A program made the translations under genes and the position numbers. DNA of 64,000 nucleotides from Alitta virens (taxonomy: Eukaryota > Annelida > Polychaeta > Phyllodocida > Nereididae), in the NCBI GenBank assembly GCA_932294295.1, contig OW028580.1:9763374-9827373 (forward strand), in the 5' to 3' direction. How positions within the stretch are numbered: the stretch's first letter is position 1; every line of letters starts with the position of its first letter. Of the stretch, positions 12,906 through 23,505 are shown one piece after another. The notes beneath the pieces are model-generated. The model ran no database searches. It saw nothing but the letters and a program-made list of their open reading frames with translations, and was not told the DNA's origin.

Positions 12906-15900
12906 TTGCTAGAGACCTACAGCTTGCTGTCAATCTCTCAGCTGCATTGGCGATGCTTGCTGTATTTTCAATGTATTGGGACTCCAGCTAGTGACATCCA
13001 GCTAGCTGGCAGTCTCCCAGCTACAGTGGCGATGCTTGTTGCTGACCTCCCGCTAGCTGGTAATCTCCCAGCTGCAGTGGCGATGCTTGCTATTTTTCAA
13101 CTTTTTGAGGTTCCAGCTAGTGACCTCCAGCTAGCTGGCAATGTCCTAGCTTCAGTGGTGATGCTTTCTAGTGACCTCCAGCTGGCTGGCAATCTCCCAG
13201 CTTCAGTGGTGATGCTTGCTAGTGACCATCAGCTAGCTGGCAATCTCCCAACTGCAGTGGCGATGCTTGCTATTTTTCAACTTATTGAGATTCCAGCTAG
13301 TAACCTCCAGCTAGCTTGCAGTCTCCCAGCTTCAGTGGTGATGCTAGCTAGTGACCTTCAGGTAGCTGGCAATCTTCCAGCTTCAGTGGTGATGCTTGCT
13401 AGTGACCTCCAGCTAGCTGGCAGTCTCCTAGCTACAGTGACGATGCTTGTTGCTGACCTCCAGCTAGGTGGCAATCTCCCAGTTGCAGTGGTGATGCTTG
13501 CTATATTTCAACTTTTTGAGGTTCCAGCTACTGACCTCCAGCTAGCTTGCAGTCTCCCTGCTTCAGTGGCAATGCTTGCTAGTGACCTCAGCTGCAGTGG
13601 TGATGCTTGGTATTTTTCAACTTATTGAGATTCCAGCTAGTAACCTCCAGCTAGCTTGCAGTCTCCCAGCTTCAGTGGTGATGCTTTCTAGTTACCTCCA
13701 GCTAGCTGACAATGTCCCAGCTTCAGTGGTGATGCTTGCTAGTGACCTCCAGCTGGCTGGCAATCTCCCAGCTGCAGTGGCGATGCCTGCTATATTTTCA
13801 ATGTATTAGGACTCCAGCTAGGGACCTCCATCTAGCTGGCAATCTCCCAGCTTCAGTGGTGATGCTTGCTAGTGACCTCCAGGTAGCTGGCAATCTCCCA
13901 GCTTCAGTGGTGATGCTTGCTAGTACCCTCCGGCTAGCTGGCAATATCCCAGCTGCAGTGGCGATGCTTGCTATTTTTCAACATATTGAGACTCCAGCTA
14001 ATGACCTCCAGCTAACTGGCAGTCTCCCAGCTTCAGTGGTGATGCTTGCTAGTGACCTCCAGCTAGCTGGCAATCTCCCAGCTGCAGTTGCAATGCTTGC
14101 TGTTTTTTCAACGTATTGAGACTCCAGCTAGTGACCTCCAGCTAGCTGGCAGTCTCCCAGCTTCAGTGGCGATGCTTGCTATTTTTCAACTTATTAAGGT
14201 TCCATCTAGTGACCTCCAGCTACCTTGCAGTCTCCTAGCTTCAGTGGTGATGCTTGCTTGTGACCTCCAGCTAGCTGGCAATCTCCTAGCTTTAGTGGTG
14301 ATGCTTGCTAGTGACCCCCAGCTAGCTGGCAATCTCCCAGCTGCAGTGGCGATGCTTGCTATTTTTTCAACATATTGGAACTGCAGCTAGTGACCTCCAG
14401 CTAGCTGGCAGTCTCCCAGCTTTAGTGGTGATGCTTGCTAGTGACCTCCAGCTAGCTGGCAGTCTCCCAGCTACAGTGGCGTTGGTTGTTGCTGACCTCC
14501 AGCTAGCTGGCAATCTCCCAGCTTCAGTGGTGATGCTTGCTAGTGACCTCCAGCTAGCTGGCAGTCTCCCAGCTTCAGTGGCGATGCTTGCTATTTTTCA
14601 ACTTATTAAGTTTCCATCTAGTGACCTCCAGCTACCTTGCAGTCTCCTAGCTTCAGTGGTGATGCTTGCTTGTGACCTCCAGCTAGGTGGCAATCTCCTA
14701 GCTTTAGTGGTGATGCTTGCTAGTGACCCCCAGCTAGCTGGCAATCTCCCAGCTGCAGTGGCGATGCTTGCTATTTTTTCAACATATTGGAACTGCAGCT
14801 AGTGACCTCCAGCTAGCTGGCAGTCTCCCAGCTTTAATGGTGATGCTTGCTAGTGACCTCCAGCTAGCTGGCAGTCTCCCAGCTACAGTGGCGATGGTTG
14901 TTGCTGACCTCCAGCTAGCTGGCAATCTCCCAGCTTCAGTGGTGATGCTTGCTAGTGACCTCCAGCTAGCTGGCAATGTCCCAGCTTCAGTGGTGATGCT
15001 TGCTAGTGACCTCCAGGTAGCTGGCAGTCTCCTAGCTACAGTGGCGATGCTTGTTGCTGACCTCCAGCTAGCTCGCAATCTCCCAGCTGCAGTGGTGATG
15101 TTTGCTATTTTTCAACTTTTTGAGGTTCCAGCTACTGACCTCCAGCTAGCTTGCAGTCTCCCAGCTGCAGTGGTGTTGCTTGGTATTTTTCAACTGATTG
15201 ATGTTCCAGCTAGTGACCTCCAGCTAGCTTGCAGTCTCCCAGCTACAGTGGTGATGCTAGCTAGTGACCTTCAGGTAGCTGGCAATCTTCCAGCTTCAGT
15301 GGTGATGCTTGCTAGTGACCTCCAGCTAGCTGGCAGTCTCCTAGCTACAGTGACGATGCTTGTTGCTGACCTCCAGCTAGGTGGCAATCTCCCAGTTGCA
15401 GTGGCGATGCTTGCTATTTTTCAACTTTTTGAGGTTCCAGCTAGTGACCTCCAGCTAGCTGGCAATGTCCTAGCTTCAGTGGTGATGCTTTCTAGTGACC
15501 TCCAGCTGGCTGGCAATCTCCCAGCTTCAGTGGTGATGCTTGCTAGTGACCATCAGCTAGCTGGCAATCTCCCAACTGCAGTGGCGATGCTTGCTATTTT
15601 TCAACTTATTAAGATTCCAGCTAGTAACCTCCAGCTAGCTTGCAGTCTCCCAGCTTCAGTGGTGATGCTAGCTAGTGACCTTCAGGTAGCTGGCAATCTT
15701 CCAGCTTCAGTGGTGATGCTTGCTAGTGACCTCCAGCTAGCTGGCAGTCTCCTAGCTACAGTGACGATGCTTGTTGCTGACCTCCAGCTAGGTGGCAATC
15801 TCCCAGTTGCAGTGGCGATGCATGCTATATTTCAACTTTTTGAGGTTCCAGCTACTGACCTCCAGCTAGCTTGCAGTCTCCCTGCTTCAGTGGCAATGCT

Positions 15901-16550
15901 TGCTAGTGACCTCAGCTGCAGTGGTGATGCTTGGTATTTTTCAACTTATTGAGATTCCAGCTAGTAACCTCCAGCTAGCTTGCAGTCTCCCAGCTTCAGT
16001 GGTGATGCTTGCTAGTTACCTCCAGCTAGCTGACAATGTCCCAGCTTCAGTGGTGATGCTTGCTAGTGACCTCCAGCTGGCTGGCAATCTCCCAGCTGCA
16101 GTGGCGATGCCTGCTATATTTTCAATGTATTAGGACTCCAGCTAGGGACCTCCATCTAGCTGGCAATCTCCCAGCTTCAGTGGTGATGCTTGCTAGTGAC
16201 CTCCAGGTAGCTGGCAATCTCCCAGCTTCAGTGGTGATGCTTGCTAGTGACCTCCAGCTAGCTGGCAATCTCCCAGCTGCAGTTGCAATGCTTGCTGTTT
16301 TTTCAACGTATTGAGACTCCAGCTAGTGACCTCCAGCTGGCTGGCAGTCTCCCAGCTTCAGTGGCGATGCTTGCTATTTTTCAACTTATTAAGGTTCCAT
16401 CTAGTGACCTCCAGCTACCTTGCAGTCTCCTACCTTCAGTGGTGATGCTTGCTTGTGACCTCCAGCTAGCTGGCAATCTCCTAGCTTTAGTGGTGATGCT
16501 TGCTAGTGACCCCCAGCTAGCTGGCAATCTCCCAGCTGCAGTGGCGATGC
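12906..16550. repeat. Array 1 mosaic with 2,324/2,195-bp period
   Basis: Unit order here is rearranged relative to the 5-kb blocks, but individual segments are recognisable: 13,736-14,800 resembles 2,513-3,545. The stretch starting at 13,576 recurs at 15,900 (offset 2,324 bp). After a 129-bp loss near 16,240 (two 51-bp units plus one 27-bp segment) the offset becomes 2,195 bp. The 412-bp module is doubled again at 14,356 and 14,768. The segment is consistent with repeated unequal exchange between out-of-register units. Confidence 0.8.
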
Positions 16551-19500
16551 TTGCTATTTTTTCAACATATTGGAACTGCAGCTAGTGACCTCCAGCTAGC
16601 TGGCAGTCTCCCAGCTTTAGTGGTGATGCTTGCTAGTGACCTCCAGCTAGCTGGCAGTCTCCCAGCTACAGTGGCGATGGTTGTTGCTGACCTCCAGCGA
16701 GCTGGCAATCTCCCAGCTTCAGTGGTGATGCTTGCTAGTGACCTGCAGCTGGCTGGCAATGTCCCAGCTTCAGTGGTGATGCTTGCTAGTGACCTCAAGG
16801 TAGCTGGCAGTCTCCTAGCTACAGTGGCGATGCTTGTTGCTGACCTCCAGCTAGCTGGCAATCTCCCAGCTGCAGTGGTGATGTTTGCTATTTTTCAACT
16901 TTTTGAGGTTCCAGCTACTGACCTCCAGCTAGCTTGCAGTCTCCCAGCTGCAGTGATGCTTGCTAGTGACCTCCAGCTGGCTGGCAATGTCCCAGCTTCA
17001 GTGGTGATGCTTGCTAGTGACCTGCAGCTAGATGGCAGTCTCCCAGCTTCAGTGGCGATGCTTGCAAGTGACCTCCAGCTAGCTGGCAGTCTCCCAGCTG
17101 CAGTGGCGATGCTTGTTGCTGACCTCCAGCTAGCTGGCAATCTCCCAGCTGCAGTGGTGATGCTTGCTAGTGACCTCCAGCTAGCTGACAATGTCCCAGC
17201 TTCAGTGGTGATGCTTGTTAGTGACCTTCAGCTGGCTGGCAATCTCCCAGCTGCAGTGGGGAAGCCTGCTATATTTTCAACGTATTGGGACTCCAGCTAG
17301 GGACCTCCATCTAGCTGGCAATCTCCCAGCTTCAGTGGTGATGCTTGCTAGTGACCTCCAGCTAGCTGGCAATCTCCTTGCTTTAGTGGTGATGCTTGCT
17401 AGTGACCCCCAGCTAGCTGGCAATCTCCCAGCTGCATTGGCGATGCTTGCTATTTTTTCAACATATTGGAACTCCAGCTAGTGACCTCCAGCTAGCTGGC
17501 AGTCTCCCAGCTTTAGTGGTGATGCTTGCTAGTGACCTCCAGCTAGCTGGCAGTCTCCCAGCTACAGTGGCGATGGTTGTTGCTGACCTCCAGCTAGCTG
17601 GCAATCTCCCTGCTTCAGTGGCAATGCTTGCTAGTGACCTCCATCTAGCTGACAATGTCCCAGCTTCAGTGGTGATGCTTGCTAGTGACCTCCAGCTGGC
17701 TGGCAATGTCCCAGCTTCAGTGGTGATGCTTGCTAGTGACCTGCAGCTAGATGGCAATCTCCCAGCTGCAGTGGCGATGCCTGCTATATTTTCAATGTAT
17801 TAGGACTCCAGCTAGGGACCTCCATCTAGCTGGCAATCTCCCAGCTTCAGTGGTGATGCTTGCTAGTGACCTCCAGCTAGCTGGCAATGTCCCAGCTTCA
17901 GTGGTGATGCTTGCTAGTGACCCCCAGGTAGCTGGCAGTCTCCTAGCTATAGTGGCGATGCTTGTTGCTGACCTCCTGCTAGCTGGCAATCTCCCAGCTG
18001 CAGTGGTGATGTTTGCTATTTTTTAAACTTTTTGAGGTTCCAGCTACTGACCTCCAGCTAGCTTGCAGTCTCCCAGCTGCAGTGGTGATGCTTGTTATTT
18101 TTCAACTGATTGATGTTCCAGCTAGTGACCTCCAGCTAGCTTGCAGTCTCCCAGCTTCAGTGGTGATGCTTGCTAGTGACCTCCAGCTAGCTGGCCATCT
18201 CTCAGCTTCAGTGGTGATGTTTGCTAGTGACCTCCAGCTAGCTTGCAGTCTCCCAGCTTCAGTGGTGATGCTTGCTAGTGACCTCCAGCTAGCTGGCAGT
18301 CTCCCAGCTTCAGTGGCGATGCTTGCTATTTTTCAACTTATTGAGGTTCCATCTAGTGACCTCCAGGTACCTTGCAGTCTCCTAGCTTCAGTGATATTTG
18401 CAAGTGACCTCCAGCTAGCTGGCAATCTCCCAGCTTTAGTGGTGATGCTTGCTAGTGACCTCCAGCTAGCTGGCAATCTCCCAGCTGCAGTGGCGAAGCT
18501 TGCAATTTTTTTTAACTTATTGATGTTCCAGCTAGTGACCTCCAGCTAGCTGGCAATCTCCCTGCTTCAGTGGCAATGCTTGCTAGTGACCTCCATCTAG
18601 CTGACAATGTCCCAGCTTCAGTGGTGATGCTTGCTAGTGACCTCCAGCTGGCTGGCAATGTCCCAGCTTCAGTGGTGATGCTTGCTAGTGACCTGCAGCT
18701 AGATGGCAGTCTCCCAGCTTCAGTGGCGATGCTTGCAAGTGACCTCCAGCTAGCTGGCAGTCTCCCAGCTGCTGTGGCGATGCTTGTTGCTGACCTCCAG
18801 CTAGCTGGCAATCTCCCAGCTTCAGTGGTGATGCTTGCTAGCGACCTCCAGCTAGCTGACAATGTCCCAGCTTCAGTGGTGATGCTTGTTAGTGACCTTC
18901 AACTGGCTGGCAATCTCCCAGCTGCAGTGGGGAAGCCTGCTATATTTTCAACGTATTGGGACTCCAGCTAGGGACTTCCATCTAGCTGGCAATCTCCCAG
19001 CTTCAGTGGTGATGCTTGCTAGTGACCTCCAGCTAGCTGGCAATCTCCTTGCTTTAGTGGTGATGCTTGCTAGTGACCCCCAGCTAGCTGGCAATCTCCC
19101 AGCTGCAGTGACGATGCTTGCTATTTTTTCAACATATTGGAACTCCAGCTAGTGACCTCCAGCTAGCTGGCAGTCTAACAGCTTTAGTGGTGATGCTTGC
19201 TAGTGACCTCCAGCTAGCTGGCAGTCTCCCAGCTACAGTGGCGATGGTTGTTGCTGACCTCCAGCTAGCTGGCAATCTCCCAGCTTCGGTGGTGATGCTT
19301 GCTAGTGACCTCCTGCTAGCTGGCAATGTCCCAGCTTCAGTGGTGATGCTTGCTAGTGACCTCCAGGTAGCTGGCAGTCTCCTAGCTACAGTGGCGATGC
19401 TTGTTGCTGACCTCCAGCTAGCTGGTAATCTCCCAGCTGCAGTGGTGATGTTTGTCATTTTTCAACTTTTTGAGGTTCCAGCTACTGACCTCCAGCTAGC

Positions 19501-21047
19501 TTGCAGGGTCCCAGCTGCAGTGGTGATGCTTGGTATTTTTCAACTGATTGATGTTTCAGCTAGTGACCTCGAGCTAGCTTGCAGTCTCCCAGCTTCAGTG
19601 GTGATGCTTGCTATATTTCAACTTTTTGAGGTTCCAGCTACTGACCTCCAACTAGCTTGCAGTCTCCCAGCTTCAGTGGTGATGCTTGCTAGTGACCTCC
19701 AGGTAGCTGGCAGTCTCCCAGCTTCAGTGGCGCTGCTTGCTATTTTTCAACTTATTGAGATTCCAGCTAGTAACCTCCAGCTAGCTTGCAGTCTCCCAGC
19801 TTCAGTGGTGATGCTAGCTAGTGACCTTCAGGTAGCTGGCAATCTTCCAGCTTCAGTGGTGATGCTTGCTAGTGACCTCCAGCTAGCTGGCAGTCTCCTA
19901 GCTACAGTGACGATGCTTGTTGCTGACCTCCAGCTAGGTGGCAATCTCCCAGTTGCAGTGGCGATGCTTGCTATATTTCAACTTTTTGAGGTTCCAGCTA
20001 CTGACCTCCAGCTAGCTTGCAGTCTCCCTGCTTCAGTGGCAATGCTTGCTAGTGACCTCAGCTGCAGTGGTGATGCTTGCTATTTTTCAACTTATTGAGG
20101 TTCCATCTAGTGACCTCCAGCTACCTTGCAGTCTCCTAGCTTCAGTGATTTTTGCAAGTGACCTCCAGCTAGCTGGCAATCTCCCAGCTTTAGTGGTGAT
20201 GCTTGCTAGTGACTTCCAGCTAGCTGGCAATCTCCCAGCTGCAGTGGCGAAGCTTGCAATTTTTTTTAACTTATTGATGTTCCAGCTAGTGACCTCCAGC
20301 TAGCTGGCAATCTCCCTGCTTCAGTGGCAATGCTTGCTAGTGACCTCCAGCTGGCTGGCAATGTCCCAGCTTCAGTGGTGATGCTTGCTAGTGACCTGCA
20401 GCTAGATGGCAGTCTCCCAGCTTCAGTGGTGATGCTTGCAAGTGACCTCCAGCTTGCTGGCAGTCTCCCAGCTGCAGTGGCGATGCTTGTTGCTGACCTC
20501 CAGCTAGCTGGCAATCTCCCAGCTTCAGTGGTGATGCTTGCTAGTGACCTCCAGCTAGCTGACAATGTCCCAGCTTCAGTGGTGATGCTTGCTAGTGACC
20601 TCCAGCTGGCTGGCAATCTCCCAGCTGCAGTGGGGAAGCCTGCTATATTTTCAACGTATTGGGACTCCAGCTAGGGACCTCCATCTAGCTGGCAATCTCC
20701 CAGCTTCAGTGGTGATGCTTGCTAGTGACCTCCAGGTAGCTGGCAGTCTCCTAGCTACAGTGGCGATGCTTGTTGGTGACCTCCAGCTAGCTGGCAATCT
20801 CCCAGCTGCAGTGGTGATGCTTGCTATTTTTCAACTTTTTGAGGTTCCAGCTACTGACCTCCAGCTAGCTTGCAGTCTCGCAGCTTCAGTGGTGATGCTT
20901 GCTAGTGACCTGCAGCTAGCTGGCAATCTCCCAGGTGCCAGTGCGATGCTTGCTATTTTTTCAACATATTGAGACTCCAGCTAGTGACCTCCAGCTAGCT
21001 GGCAGTCGCTCAGCTTCAATGGCGATGCTTGCTATTTTTCAACTTAT
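16551..21047. repeat. Array 1 edge segment: three diverged ~1.7-kb repeats
   Basis: Beyond about 16,900 the array uses variants that are rare or absent further left: AGCTAGATGGCAGTC near 17,030, 18,707 and 20,402; GTGGGGAAGCCTGC near 17,258, 18,929 and 20,632; and GCAATTTTTTTTAAC near 18,503 and 20,256. These give repeat spacings of about 1,670 and 1,700 bp. The three copies differ from one another more than the 5-kb blocks do, with scattered single-base changes and unit losses. The last units, near 20,870-21,030, carry several private changes before the array stops. Confidence 0.8.
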
Positions 21048-21060
21048 TTTTTTTTGTTGT
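21036..21060. other. Junction of satellite array 1 and satellite array 2
   Basis: Array 1 is broken inside a 27-bp insert module: GCTATTTTTCAACTTATT (21,031-21,048) is followed by a T-run and then TGTTGTTCACAC of array 2 instead of the expected GAGGTTCCA. The exact breakpoint cannot be placed within the T-run, about 21,047-21,055, because both arrays have T there. No unique sequence, target-site duplication or transposon end is visible between the arrays. A join through shared T-run homology is an inference. Confidence 0.85.
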
Positions 21061-22361
21061 TCACACTTTGTTTGTATGTTGTTCACACTTTTTTTGTTGT
21101 TCACACTTTGTTTGTTTGTTGTTCACACTTTTTTTGTTTGTTGTTCACACTTTTTTTGGTTTGTTGTTCACACTTTTTTTGGTTTGTTGTTCACACTTTT
21201 TTGGTTTGTTGTTCACCCTTTTTTTGGTTTGTTGTTCACACTTTTTTTGTTGTTCACACTTTGTTTGTTTGTTGTTCACACTTTGTTTGTTGTTCACACT
21301 TTGTTTGTTTGTTGTTCACACTTTTTTTGTTTGTTGTTCACACTTTGTTTGTTTGTTGTTCACACTTTTTTTGGTTTATTGTTCACACTTTTTTTGGTTT
21401 GTTGTTCACACTTTTTTTGGTTTGTTGTTCACACTTTATTTGGTTTATTGCTCACAATTTTTTTGGTTTGTTGTTCACACTTTTTTTGTTGTTCACACTT
21501 TGTTTGTTGTTCACACTTTGTTTGTTGTTCACACTTTTTTGGTTTGTTGTTCACACTTTTTTTGTTTGTTGTTCACACTTTGTTTGTTTGTTGTTCACAC
21601 TTTGTTTGTTGTTCGCACTTTGTTTGTTTGTTGTTCACACTTTGTTTGTTTGTTGTTCACACTTTTTTTGTTTGTTGTTCACACTTTTTTTGGTTTGTTG
21701 TTCACACATTTTTTGGTTTGTTGTTCACCCTTTTTTTGGTTTGTTGTTCACACTTTTTTTGTTGTTCACACTTTGTTTGTTTGTTGTTCACACTTTGTTT
21801 CTTGTTCACACTTTGTTTGTTTGTTGTTCACACTTTTTTTGTTTGTTGTTCACACTTTGTGTGTTTGTTGTTCACACTTTTTTTGTTTATTGTTCACACT
21901 TTTTTTGTTTGTTGTTCACACTTTTTTTGTTTGTTGTTCACACTTTTTTTGTTTGTTGTTCACACTATTTTTGTTTGTTGTTCACACTTTGTTTGTTGTT
22001 CACACTTTGTTTGTTTGTTGTTCACACTTTTTTTGTTTGTTGTTCACACTTTGTTTGTTTGTTGTTCACACTTTTTTTGTTTATTGTTCACACTTTTTTT
22101 GTTTGTTGTTCACTTTTTTTGTTTGTTGTTCACACTTTTTTTGTTTGTTGTTCACACTATTTTTGTTTGTTGTTCACACTTTGTTTGTTGTTCACACTTT
22201 TTTTGTTTGTTGTTCACACTTTTTTTGTTTGTTGTTCACACTATTTTTGTTTGTTGTTCACACTTTGTTTGTTGTTCACACTGTTTGTTTGTTGTTCACA
22301 CTTTGTTTGTTTGTTGTTCACACTTTTTTTGTTTGTTGTTCACACTTTGTTTGTTTGTTGT
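21048..22361. repeat. Array 2 edge block, type A units with many private variants
   Basis: The first 1.3 kb of array 2 is only 18-, 22- and 23-bp units. It is unusually rich in single-copy changes: TGTATGTTGTTC near 21,074, TTCACCC near 21,213 and 21,725, GCTCACAATT near 21,450, GTTCGCAC near 21,612, TTTCTTGTTC near 21,798, and CACTGTTTG near 22,280. No TCACACCT motif occurs here. The pattern matches a diverged array edge. Confidence 0.8.
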
Positions 22362-22369
22362 TCACACCT
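22362..22369. promoter_or_regulatory. T-box half-site motif TCACACCT (first of very many)
   Basis: TCACACCT, or AGGTGTGA on the other strand, is the established half-site core bound by T-box transcription factors. It is formed where the core CACAC meets a type B linker starting with C, so nearly every type B unit has one perfect copy in the same orientation. Type A units read TCACACTT and do not match. The match is exact in sequence, but binding in this genome is inference, and a repeat can match a short motif by chance. Confidence 0.4.
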
Positions 22370-23505
22370 TTTTTTGGTTTGTTGTTCACACCTTTTTTTG
22401 GTTTGTTGTTCACACTTTTTTTGGTTTGTTGTTCACACCTTTTTTGGTTTGTTGTTCACACTTTTTTTGGTTTGTTGTTCACACTTTTTTTGGTTTGTTG
22501 TTCACACCTTTTTTGGTTTGTTGTTCACACCTTTTTTTGGTTTGTTGTTCACACCTTTTTTTGGTTTGTTGTTCACACCTTTTTCTCGTTTGTTGTTCAC
22601 ACCTTTTTCTGGTTTGTTGTTCACACCTTTTTCTGGTTTGTTGTTCACACCTTTTTCTGGTTTGTTGTTCACACCTTTTTCTGGTTTGTTGTTCACACCT
22701 TTTTCTGGTTTGTTATTCACCTTTTTCTGGTTTGTTGTTCACACCTTTTTCTGGTTTGTTGTTCACACCTTTTTCTGGTTTGTTGTTCACACCTTTTTTT
22801 GGTTTGTTGTTCACAGCTTTTTTTGGTTTGTTGTTCACACCTTTTTTTGGTTTGTTGTTCACACCTTTTTTTGGTTTGTTGTTCACACCTTTTTTTGGTT
22901 TGTTGTTCACACCTTTTTTTGGTTTGTTGTTCACACCTTTTTTTGGTTTGTTGTTCACACTTTTTTTGGTTTGTTGTTCACACCTTTTTTGGTTTGTTGT
23001 TCACACCTTTTTTTGGTTTGTTGTTCACACCTTTTTTTGGTTTGTTGTTCACACCTTTTTCTGGTTTGTTGTTCACACCTTTTTTTGGTTTGTTGTTCAC
23101 ACCTTTTTCTGGTTTGTTGTTCACACCTTTTTCTGGTTTGTTGTTCACACCTTTTTCTGGTTTGTTGTTCACACCTTTTTCTGGTTTGTTGTTCACACCT
23201 TTTTCTGGTTTGTTGTTCACACCTTTTTCTGGTTTGTTGTTCACACCTTTTTCTGGTTTGTTGTTCACACCTTTTTCTGGTTTGTTATTCACCTTTTTCT
23301 GGTTTGTTGTTCACACCTTTTTCTGGTTTGTTGTTCACACCTTTTTCTGGTTTGTTGTTCACACCTTTTTTTGGTTTGTTGTTCACACCTTTTTTTGGTT
23401 TGTTGTTCACACCTTTTTTTGGTTTGTTGTTCACAGCTTTTTTTGGTTTGTTGTTCACACCTTTTTTTGGTTTGTTGTTCACACCTTTTTTTGGTTTGTT
23501 GTTCA
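22362..23505. repeat. Type B block (24-bp units)
   Basis: This is the first block of 24-bp units with linkers CTTTTTTTGG and CTTTTTCTGG. The two linker types form runs rather than alternating: T-type, then C-type, then T-type. A short unit with core TTTGTTATTCACC, lacking two bases, occurs near 22,710 and again near 23,287. A unit ending CACAGC follows each of these runs, near 22,814 and 23,434. The same order of landmarks recurs near 27,590-28,270 and 30,745-30,850, marking this as one higher-order module. Confidence 0.85.

Larger units (their letters stand above)
1..21047. repeat. Satellite array 1: 51-bp tandem repeat
   Basis: The whole interval is head-to-tail copies of one 51-bp unit. 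A typical unit opens with GCTAGTGACCTCC, continues through the palindrome CCAGCTAGCTGG, then CAATCTCCCAGCT, and ends near GTGGTGATGCTT. G+C is 28 of 51 in that copy. Recurrent changes are GGCAAT/TGCAGT/GGCAGT after the palindrome, TCA/GCA/ACA/TTA near the middle, and GTGGTG/GTGGCG near the end. Some units carry an extra 27 or 28 bp. Variable positions change amino acids in every frame as freely as silent sites, and frame-breaking segments recur, so I read this as non-coding satellite DNA. The array continues beyond the left edge and ends in a T-run at about 21,047. I do not recognise the family or species. Confidence 0.97.

Noticed and set aside
14768..15952. 394-codon open frame of the 17-residue repeat ASDLQLAGNLPASVVML in array 1
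   Set aside because: 51 bp is 17 codons, so the frame persists by arithmetic. Recurrent 28-bp inserts break it, the opposite strand is also open over long stretches, and variable sites are mostly amino-acid changing. I treat it as satellite DNA.
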